NCBI RefSeq assembly: GCF_008629675.1
Contig: NZ_VWOX01000001.1
Coordinates: forward strand, 372,001-436,000
Length of the DNA: 64,000 bases
DNA from: Roseiconus nitratireducens
GTDB lineage: Bacteria; Planctomycetota; Planctomycetia; Pirellulales; Pirellulaceae
Direction of reading: 5' to 3'
The position numbers were made by a program, and so were the translations under genes. The notes under the pieces were generated by a model that made no database searches, had not been told where the DNA came from, and worked only from the letters and a program-made list of their open reading frames with translations. The stretch's first letter is position 1, and every line of letters begins with the position of its first letter. Below are positions 37,461 to 46,213 of the stretch, in pieces.

Positions 37461-39854
37461 GTGAAATATTCTGCCTTGTGTTTGATCCCCAGCCTGGTCG
37501 TCGCACTCGCCGCTCCGACCTCCGCTGCCGAGGATCCGCTTTCGTTCAATCGTGACGTGCGTCCGATCTTGTCGGACAAATGCTTTTTTTGCCACGGCCC
37601 CGATGACAATCATCGTGAAGCCGGATTGCGGCTGGATCAGGAGGAATCCGCGCTCGAGTACGCGATCATTCCGGGCGAGGCCGATGACAGTGAGGTCATG
37701 ATGCGGATCACCGAATCGGATCCTGATCTGCGGATGCCGCCGCCGGAAACCGGAAAGAAGATCACGGAGGAGGAACGGGAGATCCTGCGCCGCTGGATCA
37801 ACCAGGGTGCGCCCTACGAAGCCTACTGGGCCTACGTCGATCCCAAGCAAATTGACGTTCCGGCCGCCGGCGAATTGCCCGAGGGCGTCCAGCCCGCCGC
37901 CGGTCCGATCGACCGGCTGGTGCGATCTGCGTTGGACCCGCAGGGACTTCCCCCGTCGCCGCCCGCCAGCCGACGCAATCAGTTGCGGCGTCTGTACCTG
38001 GACCTGACCGGGCTGCCGCCCACGTACCAGCAGATCCAAGCGTTTCGGAACGATCCCCGGCCGGACGCGTATCAACGCCGCGTCGATGCGTTGCTGGCGT
38101 CGCCCAGTTTCGGGGAACGATTCGCCCAGTATTGGTTGGACCTGGTCCGATTTGCCGACACCGTCGGGTACCACGGCGATCAAGTGCACCAGATCGCGCC
38201 CTACCGCGACTACGTGATCAATTCGATCAACGACGACAAGCCGTTGGATCAATTCAGCCGGGAACAGTTGGCCGGCGATCTGATGGAAGATCCGACGGTC
38301 GAGCAGCGTATCGCCAGCGGCTACAACCGCCTGTTACAGACGACGCACGAGGGCGGGCTGCAACCGAAAGAGTACCGAGCGATTTACGCCGCCGATCGCG
38401 TCCGCAATTTCTCAGCCGTGTGGATGGCCGCGACCGTGGGTTGCGCCCAATGTCACGACCACAAGTACGATCCCTACACCTCGGCGGACTTCTATTCGCT
38501 GTCGGCATTCTTTGCGGACATCGACGACGAGAAACACTTCAGCAACGGCACCAACGCCTTACCGACTCGACGTGAGCCCGAGTTGGATGTGCTCAACCGG
38601 ACCGACCGTTTGCGTTTGCAGGACCTCCAGGCGGAACTGGACGCGGCCAGCGAATCCGGCGACCAGGATCGGGTGGCGGAATTGGAAAAGGCGCGCGAGC
38701 AAATCAAGGCCCGCACGCAGCGAACGATGATCACCAAGGCGACCGAGCCGCGAACGGTTCGCTTGTTGGCTCGAGGAAACTGGATGGACGAAAGCGGACC
38801 GGTCATGGAGCCGGCAATACCCGGTTTTCTGGGGGACGTTCACGACGCGTTGGAATTGGATCCGGAGCGTCGCGCCAACCGATTGGATTTGGCAAACTGG
38901 TTGTTCGATGTCGACCGCGGCGTCGGAGGATTGACCGCCAGGGTGTTTGCCAACCGCTTGTGGTACTTGTACACCGGCCGCGGAATCAGCCCGACGTTGG
39001 GCGATTTCGGTGGCCAGGGCAGTCCGCCGACCAATCCCGAGTTGCTGGATTATTTGGCCAACCGACTGCTCGATAGCGGTTGGAATCTGAAGGCAACGGT
39101 CCGTGAGATCGTGACCAGCGAAACGTACCGCCAGCAGCCTTCGATCGATGCGGAACGACGGCAGAAAGATCCGTACAACGATCTGACGTCGGGCCAATCG
39201 GGGCATCGTTTGCCTGCCGAGACGGTGCGTGATTCGGTGTTGGAGATGTCAGGGCTGCTGGACCATCAGGTCGGGGGCCCAAGCGTCAAGCCGTATCAAC
39301 CGCAAGGCTATTACCGGCACCTGAATTTTCCGACGCGCCGATACCAGGCAGACTCCGGACAGAACCAGTGGAGGCGGGGCGTCTACACGCACTGGCAACG
39401 GCAATTCCTGCACCCCATGCTCAAAGCCCTGGACGCCCCCAGTCGCGAAGAGTGCACCGCGGTTCGGCCACGCAGCAACACGCCGCTGGAAGCACTGGTG
39501 CTGCTGAACGACCCGACCTTCGTGACCGCGGCCAAAGCGTTTGCGGCCCGAATCTTGCGTCAGACTGGCGGTGACTTCACCGATCCCACCCAGCATGCCA
39601 ATCGGATTCATTCGGCCATGCGGATCGCGATCGGACGCCAAGCCGATCCAAAGGAAATGGAAGTCCTGTTGGCCCTGCTGCACCGCGAGACCGAGCGGTT
39701 TTCGGCCGACGACGACGCGGCGCGGGTTTTTCTGGAGGTCCCCGACGATGTCCGGATCGTCTGGCCCGACCAGGCGTCACCGGTTCAACGCGCGGCCTGG
39801 ACCAGCGTGGCCCGGGCGATCATGAATCTGCATGAGACGCTGTACCGTCCTTGA
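37461..39854 (+). CDS. PSD1/DUF1549/DUF1553 cytochrome-type exported protein
   Basis: The 797-residue protein starts at GTG 37461, giving a signal peptide (VKYSALCLIPSLVVALAAPTSAA). A planctomycete cytochrome C domain (PSD1) with C41-FFC44-H heme site (SDKCFFCHGPD) is followed by DUF1549 (about 150-355) and DUF1553 (about 480-750, including LANWLFDVDRGVGGLTARVFANRLW-like sequence). These proteins are among the most amplified families in Planctomycetes and are paired with DUF1501 proteins, as here. Their biochemical role is unknown; a role in polysaccharide or redox metabolism has been suggested. A longer start at 37383 would bury the signal peptide. Confidence 0.93.
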   Translation: MKYSALCLIPSLVVALAAPTSAAEDPLSFNRDVRPILSDKCFFCHGPDDNHREAGLRLDQEESALEYAIIPGEADDSEVMMRITESDPDLRMPPPETGKKITEEEREILRRWINQGAPYEAYWAYVDPKQIDVPAAGELPEGVQPAAGPIDRLVRSALDPQGLPPSPPASRRNQLRRLYLDLTGLPPTYQQIQAFRNDPRPDAYQRRVDALLASPSFGERFAQYWLDLVRFADTVGYHGDQVHQIAPYRDYVINSINDDKPLDQFSREQLAGDLMEDPTVEQRIASGYNRLLQTTHEGGLQPKEYRAIYAADRVRNFSAVWMAATVGCAQCHDHKYDPYTSADFYSLSAFFADIDDEKHFSNGTNALPTRREPELDVLNRTDRLRLQDLQAELDAASESGDQDRVAELEKAREQIKARTQRTMITKATEPRTVRLLARGNWMDESGPVMEPAIPGFLGDVHDALELDPERRANRLDLANWLFDVDRGVGGLTARVFANRLWYLYTGRGISPTLGDFGGQGSPPTNPELLDYLANRLLDSGWNLKATVREIVTSETYRQQPSIDAERRQKDPYNDLTSGQSGHRLPAETVRDSVLEMSGLLDHQVGGPSVKPYQPQGYYRHLNFPTRRYQADSGQNQWRRGVYTHWQRQFLHPMLKALDAPSREECTAVRPRSNTPLEALVLLNDPTFVTAAKAFAARILRQTGGDFTDPTQHANRIHSAMRIAIGRQADPKEMEVLLALLHRETERFSADDDAARVFLEVPDDVRIVWPDQASPVQRAAWTSVARAIMNLHETLYRP

Positions 39855-39917
39855 TCGATCCGCTTCCCGCCGCATGACTTACTCTCTTTCACTTTCCGAA
39901 TCTGTCACCGACCGCTC

Positions 39918-41363
39918 ATGAACTTTCTGAACCGACGAACGTTTCTTTCCCAGGGCGGTGTGTCCATCGGATCCGCGGCGCTGACGAATCTGTTGGCCCG
40001 CGACGGCGCCGCCGCGACCGCCTCCCCGGCGCGCCAGCCCGCATCGGCACCGGGGCTGCCTCCCGGGACTACCGGTTTGCCGGAGCTGCCCCAACGCATC
40101 AAACGGGTGATTTTTCTGTGCATGGCCGGTGGGCCGTCGCACCTGGAAACCTTTGACCAAAAACCGGAACTGGAGCGGCTGCACGGTCAGCCCATGCCGG
40201 CTTCATTCACCGAAGGCCAGCCGATCGCCCAGTTGGCCGGCCAGGCATTGAAGGTCCAGGGGCCGATGACCACCTTTCGTCGCGTGGGAACGAACGGCCA
40301 GACCATCAGCGACTTCCTGCCCTACCACCAGAAGATGGCCGACGACATCTGCATCGTGAAGTCGATGGTCACCGAGCAGATCAATCACGATCCGGCCCAT
40401 ACCTTCATGAACACCGGAACCGCAATCAGCGGTCGACCGTCGATGGGCAGCTGGGTCACCTACGGGCTCGGCAGCGAAAGCGACAACCTGCCCGGTTTCG
40501 TGGTGATGACCAGCATCGGCGGACGCAACCCCCAGCCGATCGCATCGCGGCAATGGTCGTCCGGGTTTTTGCCCAGCCGATACCAGGGCGTCGAATTCAA
40601 CAGCACCGGCCAACCGGTGCACTACGTCAATCCGCCACCGGGCGTCGGCCAGCTGGGCCAACGTCGTCTGGTCGATGCGATCGCCGAAATCAATCAGCAT
40701 CGCTACCAGCAGTATCCCGATCCGGAGATCGAGACACGTTTGTCCGCCTACGAGATCGCGTTTCGGATGCAGACATCCGTCCCCGAATTGGTTGACATGT
40801 CCGATGAACCGCAACACATCCTGGACATGTACGGGGCTAAGCCCGGGGACGGATCTTACGCCAGCAATTGTTTGTTGGCCCGGCGATTGGCCGAACGCGG
40901 CGTGCGTTTCATCCAGCTGTATCACCGTGGTTGGGATCACCACGGCGGGCTGGAGAAGTACATGGACATCTGCTGTGGCCTGACCGATCAAGCAACCTGG
41001 GCGCTGATCCAGGATCTCAAGCAACGTGGGATGCTCGACGAGACCTTGGTGATCTGGGGCGGCGAGTTCGGACGCACCCCGATGTTCCAAGGCAAAGGCG
41101 GTCCGGGACGCGACCACCACATCAAAGGGTTCTCCATGTGGATGGCCGGCGGCGGCATCCGCAACGGGATCAGCTACGGTGCGACCGACGAGTTGGGGTA
41201 CAACGCCGTTGAGGACGTCGTCCACGTCCGCGACTTGCACGCCACGATGCTGCACCTGCTTGGGATTCGGCACGAGCACTTCAGTGTCCCATTCCAAGGT
41301 TTGGACATGCGGCTGACCGGTGTGGAGAAGGCCAGAGTGGTCGACGGAATCCTGGACGGCTGA
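39918..41363 (+). CDS. DUF1501 protein with Tat signal
   Basis: The 481-residue protein begins with a Tat-type signal (NRRTFLSQGGVSIGSAALTNLL). The body is alkaline-phosphatase-like (sulfatase superfamily): IFLCMAGGPSHLETFD near the N-terminus, DHHGGLEKYM-like RGWDHHGG, and IWGGEFGRTPMFQ with GRDHHIKGF near 370-395 as probable metal ligands. It follows the PSD1 gene by 63 bases, the usual pair, and is likely cotranscribed. The substrate is unknown. Tat export implies folding or metal loading in the cytoplasm. Confidence 0.93.
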   Translation: MNFLNRRTFLSQGGVSIGSAALTNLLARDGAAATASPARQPASAPGLPPGTTGLPELPQRIKRVIFLCMAGGPSHLETFDQKPELERLHGQPMPASFTEGQPIAQLAGQALKVQGPMTTFRRVGTNGQTISDFLPYHQKMADDICIVKSMVTEQINHDPAHTFMNTGTAISGRPSMGSWVTYGLGSESDNLPGFVVMTSIGGRNPQPIASRQWSSGFLPSRYQGVEFNSTGQPVHYVNPPPGVGQLGQRRLVDAIAEINQHRYQQYPDPEIETRLSAYEIAFRMQTSVPELVDMSDEPQHILDMYGAKPGDGSYASNCLLARRLAERGVRFIQLYHRGWDHHGGLEKYMDICCGLTDQATWALIQDLKQRGMLDETLVIWGGEFGRTPMFQGKGGPGRDHHIKGFSMWMAGGGIRNGISYGATDELGYNAVEDVVHVRDLHATMLHLLGIRHEHFSVPFQGLDMRLTGVEKARVVDGILDG

Positions 41364-41544
41364 GCCGATCACGGGGGCTTGCGTGACCGTCCGGCCAGCC
41401 CCGTCGGTCGGGGGTGCCGGTGCCGCCGTGGAGACCCGCTGGAGGCGAGTTTTTGCCCTGTTTTTTGCCCTATACGTCCGGCGCGCCGGCCGATACACTC
41501 TGGGGCCCGATTTTGAAGACTCTTACAGAAACTGACTCGAAGCT

Positions 41545-41859
41545 ATGTACGCCATTATCGTTGACGGTGGTCGCCAGTACCGCGTGGAACCCGGGATGGA
41601 AGTTGACCTGGATTACCGTGAAACGCCGTCTGGAGAAAGCCTGACGTTTGAAAAAGTATTGGCGGTCCAGGGCGACGACGGTTTGAAATTGGGCAGCCCC
41701 ACGGTCGAAGGTGCCAGCGTCACCGCTTCGGTACTCGGCCCCAAGCAGGGCAAGAAGCTGTACGTGCAAAAGTTCCGTCGCCGCAAGCACAGCAAGAGCC
41801 GCACCGGGCATCGCCAGCTGTTCACGCGCGTCAAGATCACCGACATCGCCGGCGTCTAA
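41545..41859 (+). CDS. rplU: Ribosomal protein L21
   Basis: The 104-residue protein matches L21: MYAIIVDGGRQYRVEPGMEVDLDYR at the N-terminus (read as two segments), VLGPKQGKKLYVQKFRRRKHSKSRTGHRQ and an end in VKITDI. L21 binds 23S rRNA in the large subunit. In most bacteria rpmA (L27) follows immediately, but here no L27 gene is found downstream; a repeat array and a kinase gene follow instead. A gene-free stretch of 181 bases upstream should contain its promoter. Confidence 0.97.
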   Translation: MYAIIVDGGRQYRVEPGMEVDLDYRETPSGESLTFEKVLAVQGDDGLKLGSPTVEGASVTASVLGPKQGKKLYVQKFRRRKHSKSRTGHRQLFTRVKITDIAGV

Positions 41860-41881
41860 TTCCGCCGCATATCGTCCCCCT

Positions 41882-41907
41882 GGTTCCAAGGCTCCCGCCT
41901 TGGAACC
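41882..41907. terminator. Hairpin after rplU
   Basis: A perfect 11-bp stem (GGTTCCAAGGC / GCCTTGGAACC) with a TCCC loop lies 23 bases after the L21 stop. A second small hairpin (CAGGC-TCC-GCCTG) follows. There is no T tract, so termination is likely but not certain. Confidence 0.6.
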
Positions 41908-41951
41908 CGCTGTCTCGCAGGCTCCGCCTGCCCGGGTGCCAGATTCTTGGT

Positions 41952-42225
41952 CAGGTGCTCCGCAGAGCCGAACTTAGAGCAGCACGACTCTGCCGGGATG
42001 CAAAGCGCCGGCCCGCAGTCTCAGGTTGTCCCCAGAGCCGAAGGCTCGACAGCACGCTAACAGGGACACAATTCCCCGCCTCCCAGTCTCTGGTTGTCCC
42101 TAGAGCCGAAGGCTCGATAGCTCCCTGCCGGGGACGCAAGTCCCCGGTTCGCAGCTCCCACCTCTCCTCAGAGCCAAAGGCTCGACAGCAACTAGACCGG
42201 GACGCAATTCCCCGCTCCAAACCCC
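41952..42225. repeat. Four-unit tandem array of a ~68-bp repeat
   Basis: Units begin at 41952 (70 bp), 42022, 42090 and 42158 (68 bp each). Each contains AGAGCCGAAGGCTCGACAGC, with the short palindrome GAGCC-GAA-GGCTC, followed by a CGGGACGCAATTCCCCG-type palindrome. A related single unit occurs at about 44117-44170. No open frame is conserved. The array fills the gap between rplU and the kinase gene. Confidence 0.8.
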
Positions 42226-42326
42226 TGTCACACTGAATCGGCTTCTCGGTTTACAATGCGGGCCAGCCAACGACCGACTGCAAATTTTTGCACGGCCGCA
42301 CCGCCTAACGTCCAGGAGCCTGTTCC

Positions 42327-43334
42327 ATGCCATCAAACCAGCTCTCCGACTACGAGCTGGGGGATGTCTTGGGTGTCGGCACCGTGGGCACCATCTATCT
42401 GGCCCAGGAAAAAAAGTCGGGTCAGACCGTCGCGCTCAAGAAGCTGCACCCGCGTGTCTGTCAAAACACCCTGATCCGCGCCCGTTTTCGTCGCGAAATG
42501 ACGATTTTGGAGCGTCTGCGTCACCCCAACGTCGTGTCGTACCTGGGCGGGGGACGCGATGACCTGGTGCTTTTCTATGCGATGGAAGTGGTTCCCGGTG
42601 GGACCGTCGATGACCTCATCAACTTCGGCGGCCCGTTGCACTGGACCGCCGTGGTGGAAATCACGCGGCAAGTTTGCAGTGCCCTGCAATTTGTCCACAA
42701 CCACGGCATCGTGCATCGCGACCTGAAGCCCAGCAATCTGTTTCTGACCCGCGGCGGCGAAGTCAAGTTGGGAGATTTTGGCATCGCCCGTGATTTGGCT
42801 GCCGGCGACCTGACCGCCAGCGGCATCACTGTGGGGACCCACGCCTACATGGCGCCCGAGCAGATTGTGGGGGACCATTCCGTGTCCGGCAAAGTCGACT
42901 TGTACGCGCTCGGATGTTGCATGTTCGAGATGCTGACGGCGCGGAAGGTGTTTACCGGCGAGAATTATGCGCAGCTGTTTGACCAGCACCTCAAGCAGCC
43001 GCCGCCCTCGGTTCGCGACTACGTCGACTGTCCCCAGGAGCTGGACGAAATCATTCAGCAGTTGTTGGCGAAGAATGCTCAGGATCGTCCCTTCAACGCC
43101 CGCCAGGTGCAGGCCGTGATGTTGAAGATTGCCCAGGATGCGACGCCGGACTCCGAGCAAACGGATCCGACCAGCCACGTGTTCGTCGCCGGTCGCGAAG
43201 AGTTGGTGGCGCGGATTCGGCGGCGGATGGAGCCCAAGATTCGGCAAGTCGACACGCGGCGACTGGCCATCATCATGGGGGCCGTCGTGGCGATCATTGT
43301 GCTTCTGGTCGCGATCTCATCGATGGCCCAGTAA
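42327..43334 (+). CDS. Membrane-anchored serine/threonine protein kinase
   Basis: The 335-residue kinase has a complete catalytic domain at about 9-275: GVGTVG loop, K38 (VALKK), HRDLKPSN (D132), DFGIARD (D150), and GTHAYMAPEQ. After an Arg/Asp-rich juxtamembrane part, a single hydrophobic helix at about 312-332 ends the protein only a few residues later, so the C-terminus lies outside the membrane with no sensor domain. This differs from PknB-like kinases with extracellular PASTA or other domains. The signal must come from the cytosol or a partner. No phosphatase gene is adjacent. Confidence 0.93.
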   Translation: MPSNQLSDYELGDVLGVGTVGTIYLAQEKKSGQTVALKKLHPRVCQNTLIRARFRREMTILERLRHPNVVSYLGGGRDDLVLFYAMEVVPGGTVDDLINFGGPLHWTAVVEITRQVCSALQFVHNHGIVHRDLKPSNLFLTRGGEVKLGDFGIARDLAAGDLTASGITVGTHAYMAPEQIVGDHSVSGKVDLYALGCCMFEMLTARKVFTGENYAQLFDQHLKQPPPSVRDYVDCPQELDEIIQQLLAKNAQDRPFNARQVQAVMLKIAQDATPDSEQTDPTSHVFVAGREELVARIRRRMEPKIRQVDTRRLAIIMGAVVAIIVLLVAISSMAQ

Positions 43335-43392
43335 TCGGAGGCACAGTAGCCAGACGGCGGCGCGTGATCCGCCGGTCGACATCGGTCAGCGA

Positions 43393-43869
43393 TCAGGCTT
43401 CTGCGGACAGGGCCGAGTAGGCGACGGTTTCGTCCGACGCCGGATCGAGTGCGGCTTCCGCGAAAGACTCTTCGGTTTCCCAGATTCGAACGCGGCTGGC
43501 GAACGCTCCCGTGCCCTCCAAGACCTGCGGGCACATCTCCTCCAGCAGGTACTTGGCCATGTTCTCGGCGGTCGGGTTGTAGGGCATCACGAACATCCGC
43601 ATCGGTTTGACCATCTCCAGGGCCTGCCGAGCGTTGGTGTCCTGGTCGTAGATCAGGAAACTGTGGTCCCAGTTTTCGTCGATCCAGCCTTTGACCCGCT
43701 TTTTCAGCTCTGAAAAGTCGATGATCCGGCCGACGTCGTCCTGCTCGCGGCCCTGAACGAAGAAATCGGCGACGTAGTTGTGACCGTGGAAGTGCTCGCA
43801 CTTTCCGCCGTGGCCGTGCAGCCGATGCCCGGCGCAAAACTTGATGCGACGCATGATGGTCAATGACAT
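43393..43869 (-). CDS. queD: 6-carboxytetrahydropterin synthase (QueD/PTPS family)
   Basis: The 158-residue enzyme resembles 6-pyruvoyl-tetrahydropterin synthases: zinc ligands H15 (AGHRL), H28 and H30 (HFHGHNY), the catalytic C24 (GGKCEHFHG), and NPTAENMAKYL for substrate binding, then VRIWETEES. It should convert dihydroneopterin triphosphate to 6-carboxytetrahydropterin for queuosine synthesis. The family is about 120-140 residues; this copy has about 20 extra residues at the C-terminus. Other que genes are not nearby. The start may be at 43869 or the ATG five codons later. Confidence 0.93.
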   Translation of the reverse strand: MSLTIMRRIKFCAGHRLHGHGGKCEHFHGHNYVADFFVQGREQDDVGRIIDFSELKKRVKGWIDENWDHSFLIYDQDTNARQALEMVKPMRMFVMPYNPTAENMAKYLLEEMCPQVLEGTGAFASRVRIWETEESFAEAALDPASDETVAYSALSAEA

Positions 43870-44449
43870 GAGAGCTTCTCAAAACGGGGTAGGAACGAAC
43901 CTCCAACAGTATGAAACGCGGGCAAGCCGCTGGAAACCGCCCGCCTGGCGGCCAAAAGCCACCTTTCGCCCCGCGAAAGGGGACAGAGCACCAACCGCAG
44001 AAACCAAAGCCATCAATTCTTGCCGGTCCGCCAAAGTCGCCTTTCGCTCCGCGAAAGTTGCGTCCGCACGCTGGGGGACAGAGCACCAATCGGGGACAGA
44101 GCACCGGAATTAATCGAGAGCCGAAGGCTTGGCAGCCCCCTGCCGCGGACAAAGTCCCCAGTCTCAGCTTTCCTCGAGGACCGCAAGGCTGAAAGCCCGA
44201 CAGTTTGCGGACCAAATCGGGGACAGAGCACCAACCGCAGAAACCAAAGCCATCAATTCTTGCCGGTCCGCCAAAGTCGCCTTTCGCTCCGCGAAAGTCG
44301 CGTCCCCACGCTGGGGACAGAGCACTGCGAGAAGCGTCCCCACGCTGGTGACAGGACACTCCGAACGCCCAGGGCCAAACCCTCGTCGATCCCTTGCCGC
44401 CCGCCACCAGTCCCCGCATCCAATTTCCAGCAACCACGCCGGCGGCCGG
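43870..44449. repeat. Gene-free stretch with a 97-bp direct repeat
   Basis: The sequence at 43981-44078 recurs at 44221-44317 with about three mismatches and one gap. Each copy has GGACAGAGCACCAACCGCAG and a hairpin-forming CTTTCGCTCCGCGAAAG. GGGACAGAGCAC is scattered through the rest, and one unit of the 68-bp repeat family lies between them. No gene is supported. The stretch includes the promoter of queD. Confidence 0.75.
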
Positions 44450-45580
44450 TTAGCTGCTCGCATTTGCTCCCGTCGAGACCCCTTCGGCCGTCGTGCCACC
44501 GGCGATCTGGTCGATGTTGCCCGCGATCACGGTTTCGCCCCAGCGGGTCGCCAGCATGACGCTGTTGATTCCCGATCCGATTCCCAGCATCGCCACCTGG
44601 TGCCCGGGTTGCAGAACGCCCGACTGTGCCGCCGAGGCGACGGTTAGCGGGAGGGCAACCGAGCCGGTGTTGCCCAGCCGGGGAAACGAGACGCTGTCGG
44701 ATTCCGGCGGAAGCTGCATCGCCGAAAGCATTGCGGATCGGTGCCGCGAACCGACTTGGTGACACACGGACCGGTCGATGGACTCGCGACGCCAACCGCT
44801 TTCCCGTAACAGCTTCTCAAAGGCCGCGACGCCGGTGGCGATGCCTTCGGCCATCAACGTTTCCGAATCGGTTTCCATCAACGGCTGCATCGCCGCCCCG
44901 GCCGAATCGCTGTCGCTGACACACAGATCGTGGTAGCGGGTTCGTGCCTCCGCGATACCGGTTTCAATCACGCTGGCCGCCGGCGCATGCCGCCGATGAG
45001 CCAGTAACCAGGCGCAGCTGCCCGACCCGATCGTCAGTGACGCGAACGCCCCCTTGATGTCTTTGCGTGCTAGCGACGTGTCGGCATTGAGCGCCGCAAT
45101 CGTCGACTCCAGAAGCATTCGGCTGTTCTCGGTACCGACAACGATTCCGGCTTCGATCGCCCCGGATTCAATCATCATTGCAATCTGCACCGCGCCGTTG
45201 ATCAGGCCCAGGCAGGCGTTGGACACGTCGTACACCCAGCAGTCACTGGACAGACCGATCCCGTGGTGAACCCGAGACGCGGTTGCCGGTTCCAGGAAGT
45301 CACGGCAGACGCTGGCGTGGATCAGACAGCCGATCTGGGCCGGGTCGATCCCGGCCGCCTCGACAGCCAGCTTTCCGGCCTGGATGCTCGGACCACTGGG
45401 CACCGTTCCGACCGGCCAGACACGGCGTTGGGCGATGCCCGACATCAGCTCCAGCCGTCCTTCGGGAAGCTTCAGCCGTTGGTACAGCGGCTGCAACCGT
45501 TGCTCCAAATCGTCGCTGGACCAGACTTCTTCGGGAAGCAAAGCGCCGATCGATGCCAGGTGGACGTTCTCGAATTTCAC
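44450..45580 (-). CDS. OleA-like thiolase (3-oxoacyl-ACP synthase III family)
   Basis: The start at 45580 (GTG, with GAGG 9 bases upstream) gives 376 residues. The thiolase-fold catalytic residues are C123 (SNACLGLING), His in CHQVGSRH and Asn in LGNTGSVALP. The segment CRDFLEPAT has a Glu (E97) in the position of the catalytic base of OleA, and RLQPLYQRLKL plus LGIGSGINS also match OleA, the enzyme that joins two fatty acyl-CoAs head to head for long-chain olefin synthesis. ole genes are known in planctomycetes. No oleB, oleC or oleD lies nearby. A FabH-like enzyme is the alternative. Confidence 0.87.
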   Translation of the reverse strand: MKFENVHLASIGALLPEEVWSSDDLEQRLQPLYQRLKLPEGRLELMSGIAQRRVWPVGTVPSGPSIQAGKLAVEAAGIDPAQIGCLIHASVCRDFLEPATASRVHHGIGLSSDCWVYDVSNACLGLINGAVQIAMMIESGAIEAGIVVGTENSRMLLESTIAALNADTSLARKDIKGAFASLTIGSGSCAWLLAHRRHAPAASVIETGIAEARTRYHDLCVSDSDSAGAAMQPLMETDSETLMAEGIATGVAAFEKLLRESGWRRESIDRSVCHQVGSRHRSAMLSAMQLPPESDSVSFPRLGNTGSVALPLTVASAAQSGVLQPGHQVAMLGIGSGINSVMLATRWGETVIAGNIDQIAGGTTAEGVSTGANASS

Positions 45581-46213
45581 TCTTTTGCCTCGGAGCAAAA
45601 CGGTTGGGCGGGCGTGGCGGCCGAAGTCGACCGAATGGGCTGCGGATCCAGCCCGCAAACGTGCATTTCACCCAGGGCGGCAGGGCACTGCAACCGGACA
45701 GCACCGCCGACCGAGAAAGGTTTTCCCCGTTCAGAGCCGCCACCCTCCGGGCCAGATGTGCATCGGCGGACACGCTTGCACACGGCAATTCACGCCGATT
45801 TTTGGCCGCTTAGCATCCCGGATGATTGGCGATCAGCCGGCACAGTTTGCCTATTGCTGGCAAAAAACGGCCTTGCTAGCACTGCTGGTCGTGCTAGCAG
45901 ACGCGAATCTGGACAAGATGTAGAGTTCGTTTGGAATCGGTGAAATCCGTCGGTAATTTCCCGCCACCTTAGGGATCCGCGGTCGTCGCGTGATTCCGTC
46001 CGGCACCGCACATTCGAAGCGCGGTCGAATTTCAGGGACGAACCATGACCCATTCCACGACGGAAAGGTGTTCTTATTTTCGCCGGTGTCTTTCTTGGCA
46101 CGGCGTTGCCCCCTGTGTTCTGACCAGGTTTGGGATGTTCTCGGTGTCTAGCGGCGCAGCATGCTGTTGCGCCACCATTCTTGCATTATGCGACTTTTAA
46201 GAGGAAACGTCGG
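45581..46213. other. Divergent promoter region with an inverted repeat (45874-45899)
   Basis: No gene is supported in 633 bases between the OleA-like (minus) and GATase-like (plus) genes. A perfect 9-bp inverted repeat, TGCTAGCAC-N8-GTGCTAGCA, lies at 45874-45899 and may bind a dimeric regulator. Confidence 0.5.

Noticed and set aside
37191..38252. A 353-residue minus-strand frame overlapping the PSD1 gene.
   Set aside because: It has no start context or domain and overlaps the signal peptide and cytochrome domain of a well-supported gene on the other strand.
41952..44317. Possible CRISPR array.
   Set aside because: The units are adjacent and of about 68 bp with no spacers of constant size, and no cas genes are present.
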